Assembly: GCA_964594665.1 (NCBI GenBank)
Contig: CAZQNY010000078.1
Coordinates: 1 to 14,616 of the forward strand
Direction: 5' to 3'
DNA: 14,616 nucleotides
DNA from: BM520 sp964594665
GTDB taxonomy: Bacteria; Bacteroidota; Bacteroidia; Bacteroidales; BM520
Under the pieces are notes generated by a model. It saw only the letters and a program-made list of their open reading frames with translations, was not told the origin of the DNA and searched no databases. Positions 1 through 6,007 of the stretch are shown in pieces (position 1 is the first letter of the stretch; the number at the start of each line of letters is the position of its first letter). Made by a program: the position numbers and the translations under genes.

Positions 1-332
1 TCTGTAAAGAAAACGGTGTTCCACTGGATGTGGCAATGGCCATTCGCGAACACAAACGTCTACCGGTTGTAAACTTTGCCGCCGGAGGTATTGCTACACC
101 TGCCGATGCAGCACTGATGATGCAATTGGGTTGTGACGGAGTATTTGTTGGCAGCGGTATCTTTAAGTCCGGTGACCCTGCAAAACGTGCACGCGCTATC
201 GTAAAAGCTGTTGCACATTTCAACGACCCGCAGGTTATTATGGAAGCCAGCAAAGGCCTTGGTGAACCCATGGTTGGTATTGGCATCAGCACCATGAAAG
301 AAGAAGATAAACTCGCCGGTCGCGGCTGGTAA
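1..332 (+). CDS. pdxS: Pyridoxal 5'-phosphate synthase, PdxS subunit (C-terminal part, 5' end outside window)
   Basis: PdxS is the synthase subunit that condenses ribose 5-phosphate, glyceraldehyde 3-phosphate and ammonia into PLP in the cytoplasm; the ammonia comes from PdxT. The frame is open from base 3, giving the last 109 residues of a protein that is usually about 290 long, so roughly the C-terminal third of the (beta/alpha)8 barrel is present. Recognisable are the phosphate-binding segment with GGIATPADAALMM and DGVFVGSGIFKS, the EASKGLGEPMVGI stretch, and the usual GRGW-type end. A GTG at 30 lies inside this conserved sequence and is not a start. The stop TAA at 330-332 is followed after eight bases by pdxT, so the two are surely co-transcribed. 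The promoter lies outside the window. Identification is secure from motif content and from the pdxT neighbour. Confidence 0.96.
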   Translation, partial: CKENGVPLDVAMAIREHKRLPVVNFAAGGIATPADAALMMQLGCDGVFVGSGIFKSGDPAKRARAIVKAVAHFNDPQVIMEASKGLGEPMVGIGISTMKEEDKLAGRGW

Positions 333-340
333 CAAAGCAT

Positions 341-970
341 ATGAGAAACAAAATTGGCGTTCTCGACCTTCAGGGTGGGGTGCTGGAGCACCTCACCCAT
401 CTTGAAGCACTGGGACTGAAGCCAGTGGCAGTGAAAAAGGCGGAGCAGCTTGATGACCTCGCAGGAATAATTTTCCCCGGAGGTGAAAGTACCTGCATGA
501 TTCGGTTACTCCGGATTTTTGAGATGGAGCAACCCATTAAAGAGGCCTTTGCCGATGGCATGAAAATCTGGGGAACCTGCGCCGGAGCAATTCTTATTGC
601 CAACGAAGTAGTGGGAGAAAAACCAAATCTGCAACTAATGAATATTTCTGTGGACAGAAATGCATTCGGTCCTCAGATTGATAGTTTTCATGAAACAGCA
701 GTTATTCCTGCCATTTCCGGTGAGCCACTGGAGCTAACCTTTATCCGTGCACCACAGATAACCGCTGTTGGAGAAGATGTGAAGGTTTTACATACCACCA
801 ATGGTATTGTTACAGCTGCCGAGACAAAAGATTGTCTGGCAACTTCCTTTCACCCTGAGCTTTCAGGATCCACAGCATTCCATAAGTATTTTGCTAAAAA
901 GTGCGGACTTTCAGTGACAGAAAGCGTTGCGAAAATTTCAGATAAGGCATGGATGCATCGGGGAAGATGA
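341..970 (+). CDS. pdxT: Pyridoxal 5'-phosphate synthase glutaminase subunit PdxT
   Basis: PdxT hydrolyses glutamine and channels ammonia to PdxS in the PLP synthase complex. The 209-residue product shows the class I amidotransferase elements in order: GGEST at 47-51, nucleophile Cys80 in WGTCAGA, and His171/Glu173 in SFHPEL. The ATG at 341 is eight bases after the pdxS stop and gives the expected N-terminus (IGVLDLQGG). Two oddities. First, the family segment usually reading NxFGRQ is NAFGPQ here (residues 108-112), with Pro in place of the usual Arg. Second, about 30 residues follow the position where many family members end, finishing in ISDKAWMHRGR. The last 46 codons and the bases after the stop recur in diverged form at about 1500-1680. 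Activity is expected because the catalytic triad is intact; the effect of the Pro is unknown. Confidence 0.95.
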   Translation: MRNKIGVLDLQGGVLEHLTHLEALGLKPVAVKKAEQLDDLAGIIFPGGESTCMIRLLRIFEMEQPIKEAFADGMKIWGTCAGAILIANEVVGEKPNLQLMNISVDRNAFGPQIDSFHETAVIPAISGEPLELTFIRAPQITAVGEDVKVLHTTNGIVTAAETKDCLATSFHPELSGSTAFHKYFAKKCGLSVTESVAKISDKAWMHRGR

Positions 971-1010
971 AAGAGGCTTGGTTAATATCTAATAAACAAT
1001 AATTAATGAT
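831..1010 (+). repeat. Direct repeat T1: pdxT 3' end plus downstream flank
   Basis: This segment aligns without gaps to 1501-1680 (offset 670). The coding part (831-970 against 1501-1640) has 20 mismatches in 140 bases by hand count, about 86% identity, and both copies end in TGA at the same aligned position. The 40 bases after the stop differ at three sites, and 991-1013 is identical to 1661-1683. Looser AT-rich similarity seems to continue to about 1061/1731, but low complexity makes that part uncertain. Confidence 0.93.
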
Positions 1011-1112
1011 TAATAATTAAAGAAATATTTAACATTTATAACAATTAATTATTAACAACTTTTTCACCTGACTTTGACAGTTAATAACTCAAAATCATAT
1101 AAGTATCACAAA

Positions 1113-1157
1113 ATCAATAATATATGAAAATTGCATACTTATTTTGGGTGGCGCATT
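1113..1157 (+). repeat. 45-base direct repeat M1
   Basis: Aligns without gaps to 1441-1485 with seven mismatches by hand count. The last 17 bases, from ATTTTGGGTGGCG to the end, are identical. The block lies in otherwise featureless DNA between pdxT and the remnant. No coding or palindromic structure was recognised in it. Confidence 0.85.
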
Positions 1158-1365
1158 AAAAAGAATAAGGTCCACGGAGTTTTAGTGATGCATTATATAC
1201 CTAATGCTCCTAATAATCCTGATCTTAACCCTTAGTGTACAGTCTATGCCCAATATAATTTTCTTGTAATATCATTAGTTACATACAATGATTCGCTGTG
1301 TTGGTGTTTTTAAATACAATAACCATTGAAAAAGAACCCATTCAATACTAAAAAGACCAGCATTT

Positions 1366-1407
1366 CTCCGTGAAACCCCGTGCTTCCTCTGTGAAACTCA
1401 GTGTTCC
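1366..1407 (+). repeat. Tandem dimer of a 21-base unit (TCYGTGAAAC type)
   Basis: Two adjacent 21-base units (1366-1386 and 1387-1407) match at 16 of 21 positions; each contains CTCYGTGAAAC followed by a second GTG block. Each unit can itself be read as two roughly 10-base CTSYGTG-like modules. It has no obvious coding role. Degenerate TCTGTG/TCCGTG modules of this sort occur in intergenic DNA of various bacteria; I state that from memory and not from a search. Confidence 0.6.
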
Positions 1408-1440
1408 TTAACAAGGAAAAAGTAAAATCTTTTGCATTTG

Positions 1441-1485
1441 ATCAATGATATATGATAGTTGAGTGCATATTTTGGGTGGCGCATT
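1441..1485 (+). repeat. 45-base direct repeat M2
   Basis: Second copy of the 1113-1157 block, in the same orientation, 328 bases downstream. It ends 15 bases before the clear start of the pdxT remnant. Its position at the left edge of the duplicated pdxT tail suggests it marks or took part in the junction, but no inverted partner that would make it an insertion-sequence end was found. Confidence 0.85.
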
Positions 1486-1499
1486 GTCGAAGTCAGGAA

Positions 1500-1640
1500 A
1501 ATTGTCTGGCAACCTCTTTTCACCCTGAGCTTTCGGGGTCCACAGCATTCCACAAGTATTTTGCAAAAAAATGCGGACTTATGGTGAAAGATAGCGATAC
1601 ACGTATTTCAGATAAAGCATGGATGCATCGGGAAAGATGA
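1500..1640 (+). pseudogene. pdxT 3'-terminal remnant
   Basis: Codons 165-209 of pdxT are repeated here, in frame, with an intact TGA stop at 1638-1640. The fragment keeps the His-Pro-Glu part of the glutaminase triad but has no nucleophile Cys, no oxyanion GGEST segment and no amidotransferase core, so it cannot be a working glutaminase. An ATG at 1452 would open a 62-codon frame through it, but the codons before 1500 resemble no part of PdxT and no promoter or ribosome-binding site precedes it. From Cys to Leu (26 codons) all seven base differences from pdxT are synonymous. That suggests the fragment descends from a once-functional, separately evolving pdxT and was cut down recently. I treat it as a gene fragment rather than an expressed small protein. 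Confidence 0.85.
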
Positions 1641-1680
1641 CAGAGGCTTGGTAAATATATAATAAACAATAATTAATGAT
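1501..1680 (+). repeat. Direct repeat T2: diverged copy of pdxT 3' end plus flank
   Basis: Second copy of the 831-1010 segment. It starts at the codon for the Cys-Leu-Ala-Thr-Ser-Phe-His-Pro-Glu motif and runs through the stop and the AT-rich flank. A weak, gapped match may extend left to about 1486, just after the 45-base repeat at 1441-1485. Its start inside a gene and its end in intergenic DNA show that what was copied is a piece of the locus, not a gene unit. Confidence 0.93.
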
Positions 1681-1776
1681 TAAAAAAATAATTAACTATT
1701 ATAATAATTAATCATCAATCATTAACAACTTCTAACTTTCTTTAAATATTATTTATTACTTATTATATATTAATGA

Positions 1777-2334
1777 TTAACAAATAACTTCCTTTAAAAC
1801 AACCTCAACCTTTTCCTGAAGCCCAAAAATGCTCCCCGAGTTATTCACCACGAAATCCGCCATTTCAATACACTTTGCAAGATTCTGCTTATTGGGATCG
1901 GACGAGGTCATTTCACGCTGTTCATTGGCAACGAATTCTTCAAAGCTAACATTATCGGTCTCGGATTTACGACTGGTAATGCGACTGTACCGCACTTTTG
2001 CATCGGCATCCACAGCAATGAGCCAGAAATTCTTTTTCTCACGTAACGATTCCACTTCTCCGGGAGTACGAATGCTTTCAATGATGCAGTTTTTTCCGCT
2101 CTCAGCAGCCTTTTTATAGAGTTCATCAATGATAAAAGACGGTGACTGGCTGGCACGTAATTCATTTGCCACCAGCACCATGCTGTCGCGGTTTACAGGA
2201 AGTCCTTTTTCTTCGATTCTTTCAATGAGATAGGCACGGACTGAATAGTGTTCGAAATTATATTTTGAGATGAGATACTCTACAATGGTACCTTTCCCTG
2301 CTCCCAGCGTTCCTGTTATTCCAAAAATTATCAT
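1777..2334 (-). CDS. P-loop nucleotide kinase-like protein (dephospho-CoA kinase / UPF0200-like)
   Basis: The 185-residue product begins directly with a Walker A loop, GTLGAGKGT at residues 8-16, in the adenylate-kinase style with Gly after the Lys. Further on there is RDSMVLVANELR near 50 and an I-I-E-S-I-R-T-P-G-E-V segment near 90-100. That order (P-loop, Arg/Asp helix, then ExxRxPxE) resembles the UPF0200/archaeal dephospho-CoA kinase-like group, but no substrate can be assigned from the sequence. The frame also opens at a TTG at 2349; the ATG at 2334 is preferred because it places the beta-strand before the P-loop at the N-terminus and has GGA about ten bases upstream. It follows the LOG-family gene after 18 bases and shares its promoter. 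It is not the canonical bacterial CoaE by motif pattern. Confidence 0.8.
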   Translation of the reverse strand: MIIFGITGTLGAGKGTIVEYLISKYNFEHYSVRAYLIERIEEKGLPVNRDSMVLVANELRASQSPSFIIDELYKKAAESGKNCIIESIRTPGEVESLREKKNFWLIAVDADAKVRYSRITSRKSETDNVSFEEFVANEQREMTSSDPNKQNLAKCIEMADFVVNNSGSIFGLQEKVEVVLKEVIC

Positions 2335-2352
2335 AGTTATTTGTTCCAAAAA

Positions 2353-2961
2353 TTATAATTCCACATCGTGCCCTGAATCCTTTCGTATTTCATCCACCCA
2401 TTTTGAGGGGACTTCTTCAAATTCAAAGGAAAAAAGTTTCTCCATAAGTTCAGCGGGAGTATTGGCGATAATAATATTGTTTCTGTGTTCAGACCGCAGG
2501 AATCCATCATCGCGGGAACGATCGAGCCAGGCCATAAGATGATCGTAAAAGCCATCGGTATTGAGTATTGCCACCGGCTTGTCGGTAATATTCAGCTGCA
2601 GCCAGGTGAGCACCTCGGCCAGTTCATCGAGCGTACCAAAGCCGCCGGGCATGGCCACAAAGGCATCCGACATATCTCCCATCATCTGCTTTCTCTCAGC
2701 CATGGTTTCACAAGCCACAAACTTTGTAAGCCCCTGATGGGCAATTTCTTTCGATACCAGGTGATGCGGCATCACACCCACTGCTTCACCACCATGCTTC
2801 ATAGTTTCATCGGCAATAACCGTCATAAGGCCAATATTGCTGCCTCCAAAAACCAGTCTGTCACCATTTTCTCCTATCAACTGCCCCAGCTTTGCCGCCG
2901 CATCGCGATAAACAGGTTTCCGCCCCATTGAAGAGCCACAAAAAACACAAATACTTCTCAT
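2353..2961 (-). CDS. LOG-family (TIGR00730) nucleotide 5'-monophosphate phosphoribohydrolase-like protein
   Basis: This 202-residue Rossmann-fold protein carries the family signature PGGFGTLDE at 105-113 together with the Arg-Lys pair in MAERK (88-91). In characterised relatives this Arg and the signature Glu (here Arg90 and Glu113) act in hydrolysis of the N-glycosidic bond of AMP or cytokinin nucleotides. A glycine-rich segment GGSNIGLM (39-46) supplies phosphate binding. The length is ordinary for the short form. ATG 2961 is preceded by a TAnnTTTG box 19 bases upstream. Bacterial members are often annotated 'lysine decarboxylase', which is a historical error; cytokinin production need not be assumed, and a house-cleaning role on nucleotide monophosphates is plausible. 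It shares a transcript with the downstream P-loop kinase-like gene, so both may act on nucleotides. Confidence 0.92.
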   Translation of the reverse strand: MRSICVFCGSSMGRKPVYRDAAAKLGQLIGENGDRLVFGGSNIGLMTVIADETMKHGGEAVGVMPHHLVSKEIAHQGLTKFVACETMAERKQMMGDMSDAFVAMPGGFGTLDELAEVLTWLQLNITDKPVAILNTDGFYDHLMAWLDRSRDDGFLRSEHRNNIIIANTPAELMEKLFSFEFEEVPSKWVDEIRKDSGHDVEL

Positions 2962-2979
2962 CTCGTTTTTTTAATCACA

Positions 2980-2987
2980 CAAAAATA
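2980..2987 (-). promoter_or_regulatory. Bacteroidota -7 promoter box for the LOG/kinase unit
   Basis: On the minus strand these bases read TATTTTTG, an exact match to TAnnTTTG. The distance to ATG 2961 predicts a leader of about 15 bases. A clear -33 TTG box at the usual distance was not found, so the call rests on the -7 match and on position. Confidence 0.6.
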
Positions 2988-3032
2988 AACAAATCAACGA
3001 CACTGCATTTTTATTATTCTTTTTCAAAAGAT

Positions 3033-3040
3033 TACCTTTG
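3033..3040 (+). promoter_or_regulatory. Bacteroidota -7 promoter box for manA
   Basis: Reads TACCTTTG, an exact TAnnTTTG match. Transcription should start a few bases after 3040, leaving about 11-15 bases before ATG 3058. The box overlaps the in-frame GTG at 3040, which argues against that GTG as the start codon. It lies back to back with the divergent promoter box at 2980-2987, so the 96-base gap 2962-3057 carries both promoters. Confidence 0.65.
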
Positions 3041-3057
3041 TGCAAAATTTTTACAGC

Positions 3058-4038
3058 ATGAACACCCTTTATCCTTTAAAATTCAAACCCATTTTTAAAG
3101 AAAAAATCTGGGGCGGACAACGAATAAAAAGCCTTTTAGGCATGGATTTCTCGCCTTTACCCAATTGTGGTGAAGTGTGGGTTATTTCCTCCTACAGCGA
3201 TGATGTTTCGGTTGTTGAAAACGGTTTTTTGGCCGGTAACAACCTCAACGAGCTCATCGAAATTTACATGGATGACCTGCTTGGCGAAAAGGTTTATGAA
3301 CAACACAAGGAGAAGTTCCCGCTACTTATTAAATTTATTGACGCTGATGACTGGTTAAGCATTCAGGTCCATCCTGATGATGAGCTTGCCAGAAAATATA
3401 ATTTCCCCAATGGAAAAACAGAGATGTGGTATGTGCTTCACGGTGAAGAGACCTCGCAGCTGATTTCCGGGTTCAGGCGCGACAGCAACAGCCGCGAATA
3501 CATGGAGCTATTGGAACAGAAAAAGCTTCAGGAGATATTGAATTATGAAAAAACCGCCAAAGGTGACATCTTTTTTATGCCATCAGGCAGAATACATGCC
3601 TTAGGGCCGGGGAACCTTATTGCAGAGATTCAGCAGACCAGTGATACGACTTACCGCATTTACGACTGGGATCGCGTTGATGAAAACGGCCAGGGACGTG
3701 AGCTGCATCTGAAAAGAGCCATGGAAGCCATCGACTTCAAAGCCGAAGATAATTACAGAACGCTGTATCCAAAAAAAGAAAATGCCACTGCAGAGGCCGT
3801 TTCATGTCCTTACTTCACAACCAATGTTATTCATCTTACAAAACCACTGGGTAAAGACCTTGAAGCACTTGATTCGTTTGTGGTATACCTCTGTACAGAA
3901 GGAAGAGGAACGCTTACCAGTTCTGCCGGTGAGATGGATATCAAGGCAGGTGATGCCATTCTTATCCCTGCAGAAATGGCCGGGCTGATGTTTAAACCAG
4001 AAGAATCCATGACACTGCTGGAAGTATCAATCATGTAG
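3058..4038 (+). CDS. manA: Class I mannose-6-phosphate isomerase
   Basis: A cytoplasmic zinc enzyme that interconverts mannose 6-phosphate and fructose 6-phosphate, feeding GDP-mannose and glycan synthesis or mannose catabolism. From ATG 3058 the product has 326 residues, the usual length of the short type I form. Visible are the zinc ligands Gln103 and His105 in IQVHPDD, Glu122 in KTEMWYVL and His180 in GRIHALGPG, and the active-site Arg200 in TYRIYDWDR. The N-terminal IWGG and CGEVWVIS segments are also typical. The C-terminal 80 residues form the second cupin half. A GTG at 3040 would add six residues but lies in the -7 promoter box. The gene converges on the ABC exporter, with three bases between the two stop codons, and no terminator hairpin fits there. 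Confidence 0.93.
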   Translation: MNTLYPLKFKPIFKEKIWGGQRIKSLLGMDFSPLPNCGEVWVISSYSDDVSVVENGFLAGNNLNELIEIYMDDLLGEKVYEQHKEKFPLLIKFIDADDWLSIQVHPDDELARKYNFPNGKTEMWYVLHGEETSQLISGFRRDSNSREYMELLEQKKLQEILNYEKTAKGDIFFMPSGRIHALGPGNLIAEIQQTSDTTYRIYDWDRVDENGQGRELHLKRAMEAIDFKAEDNYRTLYPKKENATAEAVSCPYFTTNVIHLTKPLGKDLEALDSFVVYLCTEGRGTLTSSAGEMDIKAGDAILIPAEMAGLMFKPEESMTLLEVSIM

Positions 4039-4041
4039 CTG

Positions 4042-5877
4042 TTATCTGAACGACTGCATCTTACACAAACGGGTATACATGCCATTGCGGGCGTATAAAT
4101 CGTCGTGCGTACCACGTTCAATAATTTCACCCTTCTCAATTACCACAATTTCATCGGCATTGCGTATCGTGCTTAAGCGGTGTGCAATAACCACTGAAGT
4201 ACGGTTTGTCATAAGGTTTTCCAGGGCATTCTGCACCAGTCGTTCCGACTCTGTATCCAATGCGGAAGTAGCCTCATCAAGAAGCATCACCGGAGGATTT
4301 TTATATACTGCACGGGCAATGCTCAGGCGTTGTTTCTGCCCGCCACTGAGCTTAACGCCCTTATCACCGATATTGGTATCGTAGCCTTCGGGCAGCTGGG
4401 CGATAAATTCATGGGCATTGGCAACCTTTGCAGCTTCGATGGCACGCTCCTTGTCAATAGTCTGCTCTCCCAGGGCAATATTATGCAAAACAGAGTCATT
4501 AAACAGGATTGTATCCTGCGAAACAACACCCATCAATGCCCTGACATCATCGATACGAAGGTCTTTTATGGGCTTCCCGTCAACACTCACCACACCGGAG
4601 TCCACATCATAAAAACGTGGCAACAGGTTAATAAGAGTGGATTTTCCGCCACCTGAAGGTCCCACCAATGCAATGGTTTTTCCCTTGGGGATGGTGAGCG
4701 AAATATCTTTTAGTACAGGTTCATTTTCATAACTAAAGCACACACCATATAAATCAATGGATTTCTCAAAAGATGTAACAGGTAAAGCATCGGGTTTTTC
4801 AACAATAACCTCATCAGCATTCAGAACACTTTCAATCCGTTCCACGGAGGCAGCACCTTTCTGGATATTGTAGGTAGCCTTGGATATAGATTTTGCCGGG
4901 TTCAGCACCTGACTAAAGATCCCGAGATAAACAAGAAATACCGATGCACTTAGACCACCCTCAGGGCTAAGGATAATATTACCACCATACCACAAAACAA
5001 TCACAATGACAATAACACCCAGCAGTTCACTTAACGGTGATGCCAGGTCACGTTTGCGATAAAGCCTTGTCATCAACTGGTTGTAACGGTTATTGGTTTT
5101 TTGAAAATTTCTGTCAGAAGGACCAATAGCATTAAAGGCTTTTATTATCCGCAGGCCGTCCATGGTTTCTTCCATCAGCGACTGCAGTTCACCCATTTTA
5201 TGCTGGCCTTTCTTTGATGTCCGCTTTAGTGTTCTGCCGATCCGTCCGATCACAAATGCCGTCACGGGCAGCAGCACAAGAATAAACACCGATAAGGAAG
5301 GGCTAATAACGAACATGGTTATCAGGTAGGCAATTATGGTTATGGGGTCACGGAATATAATTTCCACACTGCTCATAATCGACCACTCTACCTCCTGCAC
5401 ATCGGTTGTCATACGAGCCATAAGGTCACCTTTTCGCTGATCGGAGTAGTAGGCCAGTGGTAAAATAAGGATTTTATGGTATAATTCGTTACGAATATCG
5501 CGAACAACACCATTTCGTATAGGAGCTAGAAAGAAATTCGCAAAATAGCGAAACAAATTTTTGAGAAAAAACATTGCCACAATAATAAAAGCAATATACA
5601 ATAAAGCCTGCATATCGCCAACCTGGCCGATCATCTGTTCTATATGGTAATAAAAATTAGACGTCAATACTCCTGAATCCGTAACATTGGACCAAGTAAC
5701 AGGATCGGGTGCTACTGTTACCGGCTCTCGCATTTTAAACAGTATCTCCAGCACAGGAATAAAAAAAGCAAAAGAGACCAGCGAGAAAAGGATGGATAAC
5801 AGGTTAAAAAGCATATTTAGCCCTACAAAATGCCAATAAGACTTTAAATAGCGCAATATTTTAATAAAATTCTTCAT
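4042..5877 (-). CDS. MsbA-like ABC exporter (fused permease and ATPase)
   Basis: A 611-residue half-transporter expected to work as a homodimer in the inner membrane. The N-terminal ABC transmembrane domain has six hydrophobic segments at about 17-45, 91-118, 170-190, 192-212, 283-304 and 311-325, with a periplasmic loop at about 50-88. The ATPase domain shows Walker A GPSGGGKST (406-414), Q-loop Gln454, signature LSGGQ (510-514), Walker B VMLLDE (530-535) and the switch His566 in VIAHRLST. The overall order and length fit the MsbA/lipid-exporter branch, and LPS-core or lipid A flipping is the likeliest role, but the substrate is an inference and multidrug export cannot be excluded. It stands alone on its strand with its own promoter box at 5905-5912, divergent from rbfA. 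Confidence 0.92.
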   Translation of the reverse strand: MKNFIKILRYLKSYWHFVGLNMLFNLLSILFSLVSFAFFIPVLEILFKMREPVTVAPDPVTWSNVTDSGVLTSNFYYHIEQMIGQVGDMQALLYIAFIIVAMFFLKNLFRYFANFFLAPIRNGVVRDIRNELYHKILILPLAYYSDQRKGDLMARMTTDVQEVEWSIMSSVEIIFRDPITIIAYLITMFVISPSLSVFILVLLPVTAFVIGRIGRTLKRTSKKGQHKMGELQSLMEETMDGLRIIKAFNAIGPSDRNFQKTNNRYNQLMTRLYRKRDLASPLSELLGVIVIVIVLWYGGNIILSPEGGLSASVFLVYLGIFSQVLNPAKSISKATYNIQKGAASVERIESVLNADEVIVEKPDALPVTSFEKSIDLYGVCFSYENEPVLKDISLTIPKGKTIALVGPSGGGKSTLINLLPRFYDVDSGVVSVDGKPIKDLRIDDVRALMGVVSQDTILFNDSVLHNIALGEQTIDKERAIEAAKVANAHEFIAQLPEGYDTNIGDKGVKLSGGQKQRLSIARAVYKNPPVMLLDEATSALDTESERLVQNALENLMTNRTSVVIAHRLSTIRNADEIVVIEKGEIIERGTHDDLYARNGMYTRLCKMQSFR

Positions 5878-5904
5878 CGGGTATCAATATCAAATACAAT
5901 AACG

Positions 5905-5912
5905 CAAAAGTA
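5905..5912 (-). promoter_or_regulatory. Bacteroidota -7 promoter box for the ABC exporter
   Basis: On the minus strand these bases read TACTTTTG, matching TAnnTTTG, 27 bases upstream of ATG 5877. The predicted leader is about 24 bases. No convincing -33 box was found at the expected spacing. Confidence 0.6.
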
Positions 5913-5995
5913 GTAAAATAGCGTATGTTCCATAACAATGAACCCTGTAGAACGTTATTCTGTTCCGGTAGTGGGCTAATACGATGTTAAAAGTT

Positions 5996-6003
5996 TATCT
6001 TTG
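5996..6003 (+). promoter_or_regulatory. Bacteroidota -7 promoter box for the rbfA operon
   Basis: Reads TATCTTTG, an exact TAnnTTTG match and identical to the box in front of the C25 peptidase. Only four bases separate it from the rbfA ATG at 6008, so transcription would begin at or within a few bases of the start codon. The upstream in-frame ATG at 5984 would lie before the promoter. Confidence 0.65.
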
Positions 6004-6007
6004 CACT

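Larger units (their letters stand above)
971..1776. other. Gene-free AT-rich region with duplicated segments
   Basis: These 806 bases hold no intact gene that I can support. They consist of an AT-rich flank after pdxT (many TTAATNATTAA-like words at 987-1060), a stretch with no recognisable coding (1061-1440) containing one copy of a 45-base repeat and a 21-base tandem dimer, then the second copy of the 45-base repeat, a diverged copy of the pdxT 3' end, and a second AT-rich flank up to the kinase stop codon. No G+C-rich hairpin terminator, DnaA-box cluster, transposase remnant or TAnnTTTG promoter box was seen. Transcripts converge here: pdxST from the left and the kinase/LOG pair from the right. 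Confidence 0.75.

Noticed and set aside
987..1060. AT-rich TTAATNATTAA-like words as a replication origin or protein-binding array
   Set aside because: No DnaA-box cluster (TTATCCACA type) is present, and such AT-rich words are expected in low-G+C intergenic DNA of this group.
1113..1485. Repeats M1/M2 as ends of an insertion sequence, or with the tandem dimer as a CRISPR array
   Set aside because: The copies are direct, not inverted. The spacer holds no transposase frame and no evident target duplication, and there is no series of regularly spaced repeats.
1452..1640. A 62-codon open frame as an expressed small protein
   Set aside because: Only the part from 1500 on has any relation to a known protein, and that is a tail fragment of PdxT. 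The upstream codons resemble nothing, and there is no promoter box or ribosome-binding site.
2335..2349. TTG at 2349 as the start of the kinase-like gene
   Set aside because: It adds five residues before the beta-strand that leads into the P-loop. ATG 2334 has a better-placed GGA and gives a normal N-terminus.
2353..2961. Lysine decarboxylase
   Set aside because: This is an old family label. The PGGxGTxxE signature and the conserved Arg identify a LOG-type phosphoribohydrolase, and there is no PLP-binding lysine motif.
5984..6007. ATG at 5984 as the start of rbfA
   Set aside because: It lies upstream of the -7 promoter box at 5996-6003, and the extra eight residues are not part of the RbfA family N-terminus.
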